From: Methanoculleus marisnigri JR1
GTDB lineage: Archaea > Halobacteriota > Methanomicrobia > Methanomicrobiales > Methanoculleaceae
Reading direction: 5' to 3'
Length of the DNA: 64,000 nt
NCBI RefSeq assembly: GCF_000015825.1
Contig: NC_009051.1
Coordinates: forward strand, 248,001-312,000
Shown here: one piece after another, positions 41,524-55,938 of the stretch
Layout of the letters: the number at the start of each line of letters is the position of its first letter
Numbering within the stretch: position 1 is the first letter of the stretch
Notes under the pieces: model-generated
Seen by the model: only the letters and a program-made list of their open reading frames with translations
The model's database searches: none
What the model was told of the DNA's origin: nothing
Program-made: the position numbers and the translations under genes

Positions 41524-41775
41524 ATGGGGACTTCACTTGACGTACTCAATCATGAGATGGTTCCGGACCATCAGATTATGGGCGAAGAAGAGGTCGCCGA
41601 CCTTCTTGCGACGTACCATATAACTCTAGAGCAATTGCCGAAAATCTACCACGACGATCCTGCAGTGAAGGCTATCGGGGGCGAGGTCGGGAACGTCATC
41701 CGGATCGTTCGCGACAGTCGCACCGCGGGCAGAGCCGAAGCCTACAGGCTCGTTGTGAAGAGACCGAAGAAATAA
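41524..41775 (+). CDS. rpoH: RNA polymerase subunit H (copy 2)
   Basis: This is an exact copy of the gene at 25804-26055, with the same GAGGTG site and the same upstream mini reading frame. It heads the second complete polymerase operon. Confidence 0.95.
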   Translation: MGTSLDVLNHEMVPDHQIMGEEEVADLLATYHITLEQLPKIYHDDPAVKAIGGEVGNVIRIVRDSRTAGRAEAYRLVVKRPKK

Positions 41776-41818
41776 ATTCAGAGGCCGGGAGCTGATCCAT
41801 CTGTTAGATAGAAGTGTT

Positions 41819-43360
41819 TTGTCGAGAGCATATTTTGCGCGGGAGCACGTAGCGCGCCACCAGTTAGACTCTTATAACAATTTCCTCCTGCACAACCTTC
41901 AGAAAGTCGTCGACGAGCAGCGCGTCATCGAGACCGATATCGAGACTCGGGGGAAAGGAAAGGAGGCTGTATGGGTTGAACTGGGCAAGGTCGAGGTGAA
42001 AAAACCTCTTGTCCGTGAAGCGGACGGATCGCAGTCCGAACTCTTCCCGAGCGAGGCGCGCCTGAGAAACCTCACCTATGCGGCGCCCATTCAACTCGAG
42101 ATGACGCTTGTCCAGGGCGAAGAAGCGCAGGACCCGATCGTCACCACTATCGGGCAGTTGCCGGTGATGGTGGGGTCGGCCGCCTGCAACCTCTACAACA
42201 TGAGCGACCCCGAGCGGATCGAGCACGGCGAAGATCCCCTCGATCCAGGCGGCTACTTCGTCGTCAACGGCACGGAACGGGTGCTGATGACGCTCGAGGA
42301 TCTCGCCTCGAACAAGATCATGACCGAGTTCACCGAGCGATACAACGAGCGGATCTACGTGGCGAAGGTCTTCTCGCAGTACCGGGGCTACCGCGCGCTC
42401 GTGATCGTCGAGAGGAACAGGAAGAACCTGCTCGAGGTCTCGTTCCCTTCGGTCGCCGGGCACCTCCGCTTCATCGACCTGATGCGGGCGCTGGGGCTGC
42501 AGGGCGACCACGACATCGTGGAGGCGGTTTCGACCGACGAGGAGATCCTCACCTTCATGATGCAGAACCTTGAAGAGGGCGAGTGCGACACCGTCGACGA
42601 AGGCGTCATGTACGTCGGGAAAAAACTCGCACCCAACCAGACCCGGGACTACCAGCGGAAACGTGCGGAGTTCGTTCTGGACAACTACCTCCTCCCGCAC
42701 TTAAACTACCTGATGCCGGTGGGCCTGAAGGAGGAAGACCCCGGATACCGGACGGCAGTCGAGGGCGTCCGCCTCGCAAAGGCGCACTTCCTCGGCCGCA
42801 TGGCCGAGGCCTGTTTCGACCTGGTGCTCGATCGGCGCCGGATCGACGACAAGGACCACTACTCGAACAAGCGGCTGAAACTTGCCGGCGACCTGATGGA
42901 AGACCTCTTCCGGATCTCACTCAACCGCTTAACGAGGGACGTGAAGTACCAGCTCGAGCGGGCCAGCATGCGCCACCGCGACCTCTCGATCGGGACCGCC
43001 GTGCGCGCGGACGTCCTGACCGAGCGGCTGCTGCACCCGCTTGCCACCGGCAACTGGGTGGGCGGGCGCACCGGCGTCTCGCAGCTCCTCGACCGCGTGG
43101 ATCACATGGCGGTGCTCTCGCACCTTCGCCGTGTAATCTCGCCTCTCTCCCGCTCGCAGCCTCACTTCGAGGCCCGTGACCTGCACCCCACCCAGTGGGG
43201 GCGGATCTGTCCGAGCGAGACGCCTGAGGGACCGAACTGTGGACTGGTGAAGAACTTCGCCCAGATGGTCGAGATCAGCAAGGGTGTAATCAACGAAGAG
43301 GAAGTGAAGAACATTCTGTACGATATGGGCGTCATCGCCCTCCGGAGAGAGACGGCATGA
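41819..43360 (+). CDS. rpoB2: RNA polymerase subunit B'' (copy 2)
   Basis: This is an exact copy of 26099-27640, intact over 513 residues. The same start question applies: TTG at 41819, or CTG at 41801 if the [13 protein letters not shown]-terminus is real. Confidence 0.95.
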   Translation: MSRAYFAREHVARHQLDSYNNFLLHNLQKVVDEQRVIETDIETRGKGKEAVWVELGKVEVKKPLVREADGSQSELFPSEARLRNLTYAAPIQLEMTLVQGEEAQDPIVTTIGQLPVMVGSAACNLYNMSDPERIEHGEDPLDPGGYFVVNGTERVLMTLEDLASNKIMTEFTERYNERIYVAKVFSQYRGYRALVIVERNRKNLLEVSFPSVAGHLRFIDLMRALGLQGDHDIVEAVSTDEEILTFMMQNLEEGECDTVDEGVMYVGKKLAPNQTRDYQRKRAEFVLDNYLLPHLNYLMPVGLKEEDPGYRTAVEGVRLAKAHFLGRMAEACFDLVLDRRRIDDKDHYSNKRLKLAGDLMEDLFRISLNRLTRDVKYQLERASMRHRDLSIGTAVRADVLTERLLHPLATGNWVGGRTGVSQLLDRVDHMAVLSHLRRVISPLSRSQPHFEARDLHPTQWGRICPSETPEGPNCGLVKNFAQMVEISKGVINEEEVKNILYDMGVIALRRETA

Positions 43361-45171
43361 GACAGTCACGTGTCTTCGTTGACGGAGCCCTTATCGGGCT
43401 TGTGGACGACCCGCGGGAACTGGTCGAGCGGATGCGCGAAATGCGCCGGCACGGCGAGATCTCCTCCGAGGTCAACGTATCCTACAAGGACTTCAACAAC
43501 GACGTCATCATCCATACCGATCGCGGCAGGGCACGCCGGCCGCTGATCGTGGTCAAAGGCGGTGTTCCGCAGGTAACCGACGACGATATCGAGCGTCTCC
43601 GAAACGGCGAGACAATCTTCGAGGACGTGGCGCGGAAGGGCGCGATCGAGTTCGTCGACGCCGAAGAGGAGGAAGACCTCTTCATCGCCATCAACGAGGC
43701 GGACCTCACCCCCGAGCACACGCATCTCGAGATCGATCCCTCGCTCATCCTGGGTATCGGTGCGGCGCACGTCCCGTTCCCCGAGCACAACGCCAGTCCC
43801 CGTGTCACCATGGGTGCCGGGATGGTCAAGCAGGCGCTCGGCTTTGCGGCATCGAACATGAAACTCCGCCCCGACACCCGGGGACACATGCTCCACTACG
43901 GCCAGAAGCCGCTCACCTTCACCCAGACATCCGATGTGATCGGCTCCGACGATCGGCCCGCGGGCCAGAACTTCGTCGTCGCCATCATCTCGTATGAAGG
44001 GTTCAACATTGAGGATGCGCTGATCATCAACAAGGCCTCCATCGACCGCGGCCTCGGGCGTTCGCACTTCTTCCGCACCTACGACGGCGAAGAGCGGCGA
44101 TACCCCGGCGGCCAGGTCGACCGGATCGAGATCCCGGACGAAGAGGTCTCCGGCGCGCACGGTGCCGAGTTCTACGCGAACCTGGACATCGACGGCGTCA
44201 TCAACCCCGAGACGGTCGTCCGCGAGAAAGACGTGCTGATCGGCAAGACCTCCCCGCCCCGGTTCCTCGAAGAGCCTACGAGCGAGTTGATCGCCGTCGA
44301 AAAACGGCGCGACACCTCGGTCACGATGCGGAGCAACGAGCACGGTATCGTGGACACCGTCATCATCACCGAGGGCGAGAACTCCTCGCGCCTGGTGAAG
44401 GTCAGGACCCGTGACCTCCGGGTGCCGGAGGTCGGCGACAAGTTCGCTTCCCGGCACGGTCAGAAGGGCGTCATCGGGCTGATCCAGCCTTCGGCGGATA
44501 TGCCGTTCACCGAGTCGGGCATGACGCCCGACCTGATCATCAACCCCCACGCCGTCCCGAGCCGTATGACCATCGGGCACATGCTCGAGATGCTGGGCGG
44601 CAAGGTCGGCTCGCTCGAAGGGCACCGGATCAACGCGACCGCGTTCCGCGGCGAACGCGAGACGGCTCTGCGGAGTTCACTCAAAGAACTCGGTTTTTCG
44701 CACAACGGCCGCGAAGTCATGTACGACGGTATCACCGGCCGGCAGTTTGCGGCCGACATCTACATCGGCGTCATCTACTACCAGAAACTCTACCACATGG
44801 TATCGAGTAAGATGCACGCGCGGTCGCGCGGCCCCGTGCAGGTGCTCACCCGCCAGCCGACCGAAGGACGTGCCCGCGAGGGTGGTCTCCGGTTCGGTGA
44901 GATGGAGCGGGACGTGATGATCGGCCACGGCGCGGCCATGGCCTTAAAAGAACGTCTCCTCGATGAGTCGGACAAGGTGACCCAGTGGGTCTGCGCGAAG
45001 TGCGGTATGGTGGCGATGGTCGACCGGAAGAGGAAGGTGACGCGGTGCCTTGCCTGCGGCGGTGAGACCGATATCTACCCTGTCGAGATGAGCTACGCAT
45101 TCAAGCTCCTCCTCGACGAGATGAAGAGCATGGGCATCGCTCCCCGCCTGAGACTCGACGATATGGTGTAA
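43357..45171 (+). CDS. rpoB1: RNA polymerase subunit B' (copy 2)
   Basis: This is an exact copy of 27637-29451, intact over 604 residues including the C-terminal zinc site. It overlaps the B'' stop. Confidence 0.96.
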   Translation: MRQSRVFVDGALIGLVDDPRELVERMREMRRHGEISSEVNVSYKDFNNDVIIHTDRGRARRPLIVVKGGVPQVTDDDIERLRNGETIFEDVARKGAIEFVDAEEEEDLFIAINEADLTPEHTHLEIDPSLILGIGAAHVPFPEHNASPRVTMGAGMVKQALGFAASNMKLRPDTRGHMLHYGQKPLTFTQTSDVIGSDDRPAGQNFVVAIISYEGFNIEDALIINKASIDRGLGRSHFFRTYDGEERRYPGGQVDRIEIPDEEVSGAHGAEFYANLDIDGVINPETVVREKDVLIGKTSPPRFLEEPTSELIAVEKRRDTSVTMRSNEHGIVDTVIITEGENSSRLVKVRTRDLRVPEVGDKFASRHGQKGVIGLIQPSADMPFTESGMTPDLIINPHAVPSRMTIGHMLEMLGGKVGSLEGHRINATAFRGERETALRSSLKELGFSHNGREVMYDGITGRQFAADIYIGVIYYQKLYHMVSSKMHARSRGPVQVLTRQPTEGRAREGGLRFGEMERDVMIGHGAAMALKERLLDESDKVTQWVCAKCGMVAMVDRKRKVTRCLACGGETDIYPVEMSYAFKLLLDEMKSMGIAPRLRLDDMV

Positions 45172-45192
45172 GAAAGGGGGCACAATCAAACT

Positions 45193-49010
<3,818 letters not shown>

Positions 49011-49021
49011 GAGAAATCATA

Positions 49022-49309
49022 ATGGACTTTAATGCTTCACTACGCAAAGCCGTGAAGACTGGTACCGTGTTCCTGGGCCGAAACAAGACCCGGGAATCCA
49101 TCGAGGCAGGCAAGGCCAAACTTGTCGTGGTTGCCAGGAACAGCCCGGAATCCGTTAAAAATCTGGTGAATGAGATCGATATCCCTGTCTACGCCTACGA
49201 AGGCTCGAGCGTCCAGCTCGGGAAAGCCTGCGGCATGCCGTACGTCGTCAGTGCGCTCGCCGTGATCGAGCCAGGCGAATCCGATATCCTGAGTGCTGCG
49301 AGAGTGTAG
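49022..49309 (+). CDS. rpl30e: ribosomal protein L30e (copy 2)
   Basis: This is an exact copy of 33302-33589. Duplication of a single ribosomal protein gene along with the polymerase genes shows that the unit was not chosen by function. Confidence 0.95.
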   Translation: MDFNASLRKAVKTGTVFLGRNKTRESIEAGKAKLVVVARNSPESVKNLVNEIDIPVYAYEGSSVQLGKACGMPYVVSALAVIEPGESDILSAARV

Positions 49310-49312
49310 ACG

Positions 49313-49762
49313 ATGCCACAGGTCACGCTGACTGAGGAGTGCATGCGCCTCATCTCCCAGTTCGAGAGCCTTACCGGCGCAGGCAGCCGCGATTGCATCG
49401 TCGATAACCGCAACGAGCGGATAATCTTCGTGATCAATCCCGGCGATATGGGACTCGCCATCGGCAAGAGCGGGTCGAGCATCAAGAAGGCTTCCGACGT
49501 GATGGGGAAGCGCATCGAGGTCGTGGAATACTCTGCGGACCCGAGCCAGTTCCTCCGGAACTGCTTCCTTCCTGCTCAGGTCACCGGTATCGACTTCGAC
49601 ACGGACGAGGAGGATCAGCAGATCGCCCTTATCGATGTCCGGGACGAGGATCGGGGCCTTGCCATCGGCAAAGCGGGGAAGAATATCTTCAAGGCAAAAG
49701 TTCTCGCGCAGCGCCAGCATGACATCGCCGATGTCCAGCTGATGCAGAACGATTCTGCCTGA
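49313..49762 (+). CDS. nusA: NusA-like KH-domain factor (copy 2)
   Basis: This is an exact copy of 33593-34042 with both GxxG loops intact. The T6 terminator tract after it is also repeated, at 49767-49777. Confidence 0.94.
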   Translation: MPQVTLTEECMRLISQFESLTGAGSRDCIVDNRNERIIFVINPGDMGLAIGKSGSSIKKASDVMGKRIEVVEYSADPSQFLRNCFLPAQVTGIDFDTDEEDQQIALIDVRDEDRGLAIGKAGKNIFKAKVLAQRQHDIADVQLMQNDSA

Positions 49763-49924
49763 ACACCTTTTTTGAAGTAATCCGGCAACCTCCCCGACGA
49801 GGAGTGTCCCGGGGCGGCAGGTAGTATCTCCCGAACAGTTCTCCCGGGGGCGATTTGCGGGGAGGCTTCGAGTGCGCTCCTGCCCGGAAATTATTTATAC
49901 TGGTATGTGCCCCATGAGATTCCC

Positions 49925-51391
49925 ATGAACGGAGTCCCCGCCCGGATAGTGAAGCCTGCCCTGGCTGCGGCAGAACCGGCGAACAGAGTGCGTGGAGTTC
50001 CCGGACCCCGGAGGGCGGCACCGTTGAGGTCTCTTCTCCTCGCTATTGTGGTTCTGGTGCTCTGCATCGGCATGCTCGCTCCTCTTGCATCCGCTCTCCC
50101 CGGCTCCGACGAGAACGGCACCGCCGATGCACCGGGCGAGAAGCTTGCCGATAAAAAAGCGCCGATCACGCCTGCAGAGAGCCTGGATCCTGAAGAACAG
50201 GACGAAAAGATCCTGTCGAATTCTACCGGGGCGACGGTTGGAAACGGCAACGAGACCGCCGATGCGGAGACGAATGGGACGCTGACGGCAGCGCCGTCCC
50301 AGAATGCAACAACCACCACTGAACCCACCGCGACGAAGACCGCCGTTGCCGACGACAAGAAGAAAAAGAAGAGTGCGAACCCGACACCCACCCTGGAGCG
50401 GTATGCTCCCCCGCGACCGAGCGCGACGATGGCGAAATCGCACTATTCTCAAGACCGGCCGCTGGTTCAGAGCGACCACCAGATGATCCTCCCTGGATCG
50501 TCGTACACCCCCGAGGAGAACGAGACCGGGATACCGTCCGCCGTCGCCGTACCGCGCGACGGCCTGCTCGTCAGGGGTATCGGGGTGCTCCTCGACCGGA
50601 CACCCGAAGACGTCGTCCTTACCCGGAGCGGGGTGGAGATAGCGAATCTCGACTGGCTGCTCGACCCGGCGATGCGCCTGGGCAGTCGGCACCCGCGGGC
50701 GGTCCTGGAGGGGGAGACATTCACCGTCATCGTGACGGTCGAGGCCAGGAACGTGACGGTCACGGAGGAGAACCCTGCCTACGTCGTCCTGGTGCCGCCC
50801 CCGGACGAGACCGGGGTCTATGAGATCACGCGGACCCGTGAGTTCCAGACCCTCGGGGACGGGGAACGCGGCGTCTGGGAGTTTACGGTCGTCACCCGTA
50901 CCGGGAGGCTGACGCTTGCGAACCTCACCCTTCCCGAGGAGCGGCTGGTCACCAACCTGACGTCGAACCCCAACCTCTTCGCCTTCCAGGCATACGCTCT
51001 TGCCGGCGACCAGGAGGTGCCTTCATCGGGCTTCTCCGACCCGGTGCTCGCCATCCGGCCTGAGGGGGATGCGGGCGCGGCGGAGGAGTCTTCCCTCCCC
51101 GGACTCTACGCGCTTTCGGGCGTCGAGAACTCGACGCTCAGTCCGTCGGAGACGATGGCCGGGGCGTGGGCGCGGGGCGTCGACCACGATGCGATCGTTG
51201 CCGCGGCGGTCGGGGACCTCGAGATCTTGAACGGTCTTGGGAAGGAGGAGTTGGCGGCCATTTATGATCTGGAAGGGGGAGGAGAGGGTGGAGCGGGTGG
51301 AGACCCGTCTGCATCCTCGCCGTCGATATTCGACCAGATCATGGAGTTCTTCCGGGGGCTGTTCGGGATGAACCAGGAACGTGCTTCGTGA
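49925..51391 (+). CDS. secreted or surface-anchored protein (copy 2)
   Basis: This is an exact copy of 34205-35671, with signal segment, Thr/Asn-rich linker and its own TATA box at 49889-49900. Confidence 0.75.
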   Translation: MNGVPARIVKPALAAAEPANRVRGVPGPRRAAPLRSLLLAIVVLVLCIGMLAPLASALPGSDENGTADAPGEKLADKKAPITPAESLDPEEQDEKILSNSTGATVGNGNETADAETNGTLTAAPSQNATTTTEPTATKTAVADDKKKKKSANPTPTLERYAPPRPSATMAKSHYSQDRPLVQSDHQMILPGSSYTPEENETGIPSAVAVPRDGLLVRGIGVLLDRTPEDVVLTRSGVEIANLDWLLDPAMRLGSRHPRAVLEGETFTVIVTVEARNVTVTEENPAYVVLVPPPDETGVYEITRTREFQTLGDGERGVWEFTVVTRTGRLTLANLTLPEERLVTNLTSNPNLFAFQAYALAGDQEVPSSGFSDPVLAIRPEGDAGAAEESSLPGLYALSGVENSTLSPSETMAGAWARGVDHDAIVAAAVGDLEILNGLGKEELAAIYDLEGGGEGGAGGDPSASSPSIFDQIMEFFRGLFGMNQERAS

Positions 51392-51452
51392 GTGGGGACG
51401 GGTACTCCTTTTCCCCGGTTCCTGTCTGGACGCCCGATCAACCTCCGCTCTT

Positions 51453-52490
51453 TCAGAGCGTCGGTTCTCTGAACCTCTTCCAGAGATACGCGAGCCCGAA
51501 GCACCCCGAGAGCATCATGTCCCCGAAGGGCGCCGCCTGGTAGGCCTCCGGCAGCAGCCTGAGCCGGTTCGGGCCGGTGACCGCCACGGCACCCGTGGCG
51601 AGGGGCTTTCTGATCGCCGCCCCGTGACCGCCGTCGTCGAAGACTTCCTCCGTGGTCAGGGTGCCGTCGGCGAGCCGCCTGATGTAGTCCTGCAGTTTCG
51701 CAGGATCGAGCGCGCCGGTGTGGTGCTCGAAGAGGCCGTGGATCTCCCGTCCTTTCAGGGTGAAGCAGAGGGTGTGCCCGTTCCCGGCGTTGACGAGGGT
51801 CACCCCGGTCTTTGCCATGCGCCGAACCTGCGGGTCGCAGAGCGCCCCGATGAGGGCGGCCGGCCCGGTGTCGGTGACGAACGCTCCCGGTGCCTGGCTC
51901 AGGACAGCCTGCATCCGGGTCATATCGGCGATTGGGGGGTCGCTCGCGAGCGAGAGGAGGTCCCAATCCCCGGCGTCCAGTCGCTCCCGCATCAGTTCGA
52001 ACCGGTGGATGCGGTTGCTCCGGTGCGGGGAGTAGCCGTGATCCTGGACCGCTATCGCCACGTTCTGTGGGTAGTCCACGCCGAAGAGGGAGAGCGCCTG
52101 CCTGAGTTCCGGTTCCATATAGTCGGTGGTGCGGACGACCGCCGCGTCTCCCGGAGGGGCAGTGCGGATCTCAACTCCAAGCGCCCGCACCCGTTCCGGG
52201 TCGTCGTGGAGGGTCAGAGCGGCCTTGGGCGTGGCGTAGACCGGGAGATCTGCCGCCAGGTGCTTCCGTATCGCGCCGGTGTTCGCGCCGCCGCCCATCA
52301 GGTACCCGTCCAGGAAGACCGGGCGCCCCGCCCGGGTCGCCTCCCGGATCTTCGCCGCCGCCACCACGGTCGGGGAGGGGAGGACCAGTTTGATGCTGTT
52401 CTCGACCGCCCGGCCGGGCTCGTAGACCAGGATGTCCTGGGTGCCCCTGCCGACATCGATGGCAAGGAGCGGGGTTTTGAGATCGATCAT
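51453..52490 (-). CDS. DUF1786-family protein (copy 2)
   Basis: This is an exact copy of 35733-36770. Here it lies downstream of the intact nrdD, which represents the ancestral arrangement nrdH-nrdD-DUF1786 on the minus strand. Confidence 0.8.
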   Translation of the reverse strand: MIDLKTPLLAIDVGRGTQDILVYEPGRAVENSIKLVLPSPTVVAAAKIREATRAGRPVFLDGYLMGGGANTGAIRKHLAADLPVYATPKAALTLHDDPERVRALGVEIRTAPPGDAAVVRTTDYMEPELRQALSLFGVDYPQNVAIAVQDHGYSPHRSNRIHRFELMRERLDAGDWDLLSLASDPPIADMTRMQAVLSQAPGAFVTDTGPAALIGALCDPQVRRMAKTGVTLVNAGNGHTLCFTLKGREIHGLFEHHTGALDPAKLQDYIRRLADGTLTTEEVFDDGGHGAAIRKPLATGAVAVTGPNRLRLLPEAYQAAPFGDMMLSGCFGLAYLWKRFREPTL

Positions 52491-52702
52491 GGGTGTGCCT
52501 CACGCGCTGCCGCTACGTCGTGCCGGCAGCTCCTACATTAAGTTTTGCTGCGAAGCAAAAAAAGGTGCTCTGCGAAATGCTTTACACAATTTCGCGCGAA
52601 GTTTCGTGGCCCTCGTGTGAGATCGTATCGCTATCTGCACCCGTTAACTCACGCGAAGTGCGAGCGCAGCGAGCTTGAGCACTGAAGGTGTGATGATCCC
52701 GG
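52491..52702. repeat. intergenic repeat/hairpin region after nrdD (copy 2)
   Basis: This is identical to 36771-36982, including the 13-mer at 52646-52658 and the TTGAGCACTGAAGGTGTG tail at 52675-52692. Confidence 0.6.
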
Positions 52703-54898
52703 TCAGGCACCTGCCCGGTCTGCCGCCGGAGAGGTGCCGGCCGTCTTCCCCGTGTCGGGGCGCGCCGGTTTTAGTTCCCGGTACTCCTTCAGGGAAACCG
52801 TGAGATCCCGGGTGAAGGCGAAGTAGCCGATCTGCGTCGTCCGGCAGAGGTTCATCGCCATCTCCATCAGTCCGCGGGGGTCGGGGCGCGCCTCCCCGAG
52901 CCATACGTGGAAGATGTTTCCGCCGTCCACGATGGGGAAGAAGATGTGCTCGATCTCGATCCGTTTCGTGAGCGGAACGGGGGCTCCCGGGGCGATATGC
53001 GTCCCGTTGGTGTAGTAGATGGGGAGGTCGAGCGTCGTGCCGAGCGTATCGAGCGCCGCATCGGCGTCGCCCTTGACGACCCGGATGGCGTGGTCGCGGA
53101 ACCGCTCGTCGAGGAGGTCCGCGACGGCAAACCGCTGCCCGGTTGTCTCTGCCGGGGTGCGGGCGAGGGCGATCGTCATGTTGTGCTTCTGCGAGAGTTC
53201 ACGGGCGTACATCTCGAGTTCGGTCATTGCCCGGACGGCGAGACGGAACGCGTCGCGCGACTCATGGAGCTGGTGACCGGTGAAGTGCTGCACCATCTCG
53301 TTGACGCCGACCACGCCGATGGTGTAGACGAGCCCCTCGAGATCCACGGCAACCGCGCCGCGTTCGCCGGTGTTCGGGTCCTTCGGGCGCTGCATCGCAA
53401 ACGGCATCCGGCCGTTTGTCCGGATGTGAGACATCCAGCGGCGCTTGATCCGGAAGAGTTCGACGGCGGTATCCATGAGCGCCTTCAGTTCGGCAAAGAG
53501 CCGTTCCTGGTCGCCCTCCGCCTTGTACGCCGCCCGTGGGCAGTTGATGGACATCACCATCCATGACCCCATCGAGAAGTGCTTCCCTTCCCGGAAGTAG
53601 AGTTTGTCCTCGAACTCGTCGTCCTCGTCGGCGAGGGAGGAGAACTGGTAGGCACAGCATTGATAGCACGAGATCCCCTCGCCGGCGCCCCGGTAGGGAG
53701 GGATCTGATTGTCGTAGTAGGGGGTGCCGTATTTGGACGCGAGTTCGAACGTCATCAGGTAGAGGTCCTGGTAGGTCGGGAGGTCGGGGTGCTCGCGGTT
53801 GAACTCCTCGTCCTCGTTAAGGAAGTCGGGCTCGATGCTGATCTCGGGTTTCGGGAAGGAGAAGGGCTTGCCCCAGTAGTCCCCCTCGAGCATCACCTCC
53901 ATCAGCGCCTTGAAGAGGAGCCGGACCTCCCGTTCGAACTCGTTGTAGGTCCGGAGCGGTGCCTGTTCTCCGTTCCAGACCTTGCCGCGGTAGACGCAGG
54001 GCTTGTCCTTCCAGAGGGTGGGGACGCCCGGGGAGAGCTGGACCGACGAGAAGACCACCTGGCCGCCGCGGGCGACCATCATCTGGGTCATCTCGTAGAC
54101 GAACATCTGCATCAGCTGCTTGATCTCCTCGTAGTCCATCCCCTCGAAGAAGGGCGCCATGAACGTGAGGAAGTTGTAGTAGCCCTGGCCGCCGGCGAAG
54201 TTCGTCTGGGCGGAGCCGAGCGCCTTGACCGCGTGGAGGACCGCCACCTCGGCCCTCTTCGCGGGGCCGGCGACCGAGGCCTTCGTCCCGTTCCCATCAG
54301 GCATCAGGCCGTAGTAGAGGAAGTAGCGCAGGTCCCAATCCTGGCAAAACGGGCGGGTCCCGAAGTACTCCAGGTCGTGGATGTGGAGATCGCCGCGGAG
54401 GTGGTGGTCCGCAAGGTCCGGGGGGAGCTGCAGGAGGTACTGCTCCTTGCTGATCTTGTCCGCCTTCTTCTTGTGGGATGTCTCGGCGTTCTCCTGGAGG
54501 TTGGCGTTGTCGTGCGCCTCGAATCCCCGTCCCACATCGATGAGGTGCGCGTCGAAGACCGGGGTTCCCACCCGGGTGCAGACGTTGCGGTAGGGGACGA
54601 GGCCGCGCTCGAGGAGCGTCATGTTGACGATCTCGCGGATGAGGGGGCCGGAGAGCGACTGGAGGCCCAGCATCTGGATCTTCCTCTCGACCCGCCGGGC
54701 GATATCCTTCGCCGTCTCCTCGTCGGCCCCCTCGTAGCCGTAGAAGACCTCGACAAGCCGGCTCTCCTCCAGGATCTGTTTGACGATCCGGTTCCGGTTC
54801 CAGTCGAGGAGGTAGCCGCGGGAGGTCCGGACCTTTGGGAACGTCGGGACGAACTCCCCGAATAGAGTCGCTTGTGTCGACTTGCGGGTCAACCTCAT
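52703..54898 (-). CDS. nrdD: anaerobic (class III) ribonucleotide reductase, C-terminally short
   Basis: NrdD reduces ribonucleotides for DNA synthesis using a protein glycyl radical. The 731 residues have an N-terminal ATP-cone (about 24-105, LDWNRNRIVKQILEES) and the catalytic barrel with LHIHDLEYFGTRPFC, where C185 fits the thiyl-radical cysteine, and a CYQCC cluster at 411-415. The last part reads CRTTQIGYFAFTRDLTVSLKEY and then a Pro/Ala-rich tail. The usual C-terminal zinc fingers and RVxGY glycyl-radical motif are not visible, so the enzyme may be incomplete or use another subunit. It starts in ATGA overlap with the redoxin gene; no activase gene (nrdG) is in the window. Confidence 0.9.
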   Translation of the reverse strand: MRLTRKSTQATLFGEFVPTFPKVRTSRGYLLDWNRNRIVKQILEESRLVEVFYGYEGADEETAKDIARRVERKIQMLGLQSLSGPLIREIVNMTLLERGLVPYRNVCTRVGTPVFDAHLIDVGRGFEAHDNANLQENAETSHKKKADKISKEQYLLQLPPDLADHHLRGDLHIHDLEYFGTRPFCQDWDLRYFLYYGLMPDGNGTKASVAGPAKRAEVAVLHAVKALGSAQTNFAGGQGYYNFLTFMAPFFEGMDYEEIKQLMQMFVYEMTQMMVARGGQVVFSSVQLSPGVPTLWKDKPCVYRGKVWNGEQAPLRTYNEFEREVRLLFKALMEVMLEGDYWGKPFSFPKPEISIEPDFLNEDEEFNREHPDLPTYQDLYLMTFELASKYGTPYYDNQIPPYRGAGEGISCYQCCAYQFSSLADEDDEFEDKLYFREGKHFSMGSWMVMSINCPRAAYKAEGDQERLFAELKALMDTAVELFRIKRRWMSHIRTNGRMPFAMQRPKDPNTGERGAVAVDLEGLVYTIGVVGVNEMVQHFTGHQLHESRDAFRLAVRAMTELEMYARELSQKHNMTIALARTPAETTGQRFAVADLLDERFRDHAIRVVKGDADAALDTLGTTLDLPIYYTNGTHIAPGAPVPLTKRIEIEHIFFPIVDGGNIFHVWLGEARPDPRGLMEMAMNLCRTTQIGYFAFTRDLTVSLKEYRELKPARPDTGKTAGTSPAADRAGA

Positions 54899-55164
54899 GC
54901 CTCCGCGATCAGATCGGCGACAAGGTTTTCCTGGAACGCGCCTCCGCTAAAGAGTTCGGCGGATGTATAGAATGCGTCGCCCTTCTGCAGGACCGGCGCT
55001 TCCTGAACGAATACGCCGTTTATGCGGAGTTCTGTCAGCGCTTCGGCTGACGCCATGTCGCATTCAACGAAAGGGACGCCTCTGGAAGCCAGGAACTCTT
55101 TGAGTATTTCGCAATTCGGGCAGAATTCCAGTGTGTATACGGTGAATTGCGCTGTATCGGAAAT
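54895..55164 (-). CDS. nrdH: NrdH-like glutaredoxin upstream of nrdD
   Basis: The minus-strand frame encodes an 89-residue thioredoxin-fold redoxin: FTVYTLEFCPNCEILKEFL with the CPNC redox pair at 15-18, then VPFVECDMASAEALTEL and APVLQKGDAFY, where the cis-proline expected of glutaredoxins appears in EAPVL. Its stop overlaps the nrdD start (ATGA), so it likely supplies electrons to NrdD, as redoxins do for the methanogen class III subtype. There is no ATG, GTG or TTG between the upstream stop and the conserved strand. ATT at 55164 lies six bases after GGGGGT, so a rare ATT start is proposed. Confidence 0.8.
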   Translation of the reverse strand: MSDTAQFTVYTLEFCPNCEILKEFLASRGVPFVECDMASAEALTELRINGVFVQEAPVLQKGDAFYTSAELFSGGAFQENLVADLIAEA

Positions 55165-55398
55165 GGTAATACCCCCGGATTATTCGGTCACTATGTTTTC
55201 GTTTTGCACGGTTATAACAGATCTCATTCTATGCGGAGCGCTGCTTCTCATCCGGGTGCATATTCCCGTGCCCCCGGTGCGGATACCCAAAAAACTCCCG
55301 GCGGCCGGACTCCCTAACCGCCTTCCGCTGCGTGCCGACGCTAAAGCCTCCGCCGGACAATCACCATTTTGTAGGGTGAAGCACGATAGTACGGTAGT

Positions 55399-55938
55399 AT
55401 GGTCAGGACGTTCGTTGCAATCGATCTGCCGGAGGAGATCCGGGAGCGCGCCCGTGAGTCCCAGGAGATCCTGAGACGGTCGTCCGGGCGGCTCGCGATC
55501 GTCGACCCTGCAAACCTCCATCTTACGGTGAAATTCCTCGGGGAGGTCGATCCGGCGCAGGTCGATCCGGTTGTCGAGGCGCTCCGGGCCGTCCACGCCG
55601 ACCCCTTCAGCCTGACGGTCGGGTACGCGGTCTGCAATCCGCCGCGGAAGCCGCGGGTGATCTGGTGCGATGTCACGGACGGCGGGGAGAGCGCCGTCCT
55701 CGCCCGGCAGGTGGATGCACTCCTTGCGCCGCTCGGGTTCCCCCGGGAGACGCGTCCTTTCCGCCCTCACGTGACCCTTGCCCGGGTAAAAGAGTTCCAC
55801 CCCTCGCAGTGCCGGGAGGCGGCATCCACCCCGCGCGAACCGCTCGGGACCTGCCGGGTGACAGGCATCAAACTCAAGAAGAGCACGCTGACGCCCCGCG
55901 GTTCGATCTACGAAGACCTTGCGGAGGTCGTGTTTTGA
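55399..55938 (+). CDS. thpR: RNA 2',3'-cyclic phosphodiesterase (2H family)
   Basis: This 2H phosphoesterase opens RNA 2',3'-cyclic phosphates and was formerly called 2'-5' RNA ligase. The 179 residues begin VRTFVAIDLPEEI and carry both catalytic H-x-T motifs: HLTV at 41-44 and HVTL at 124-127. It is coupled to the CCA-adding enzyme by TTGA overlap, a common archaeal pair for tRNA 3'-end work. With rtcA elsewhere in the window, both formation and opening of cyclic phosphate ends are encoded. Confidence 0.94.
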   Translation: MVRTFVAIDLPEEIRERARESQEILRRSSGRLAIVDPANLHLTVKFLGEVDPAQVDPVVEALRAVHADPFSLTVGYAVCNPPRKPRVIWCDVTDGGESAVLARQVDALLAPLGFPRETRPFRPHVTLARVKEFHPSQCREAASTPREPLGTCRVTGIKLKKSTLTPRGSIYEDLAEVVF

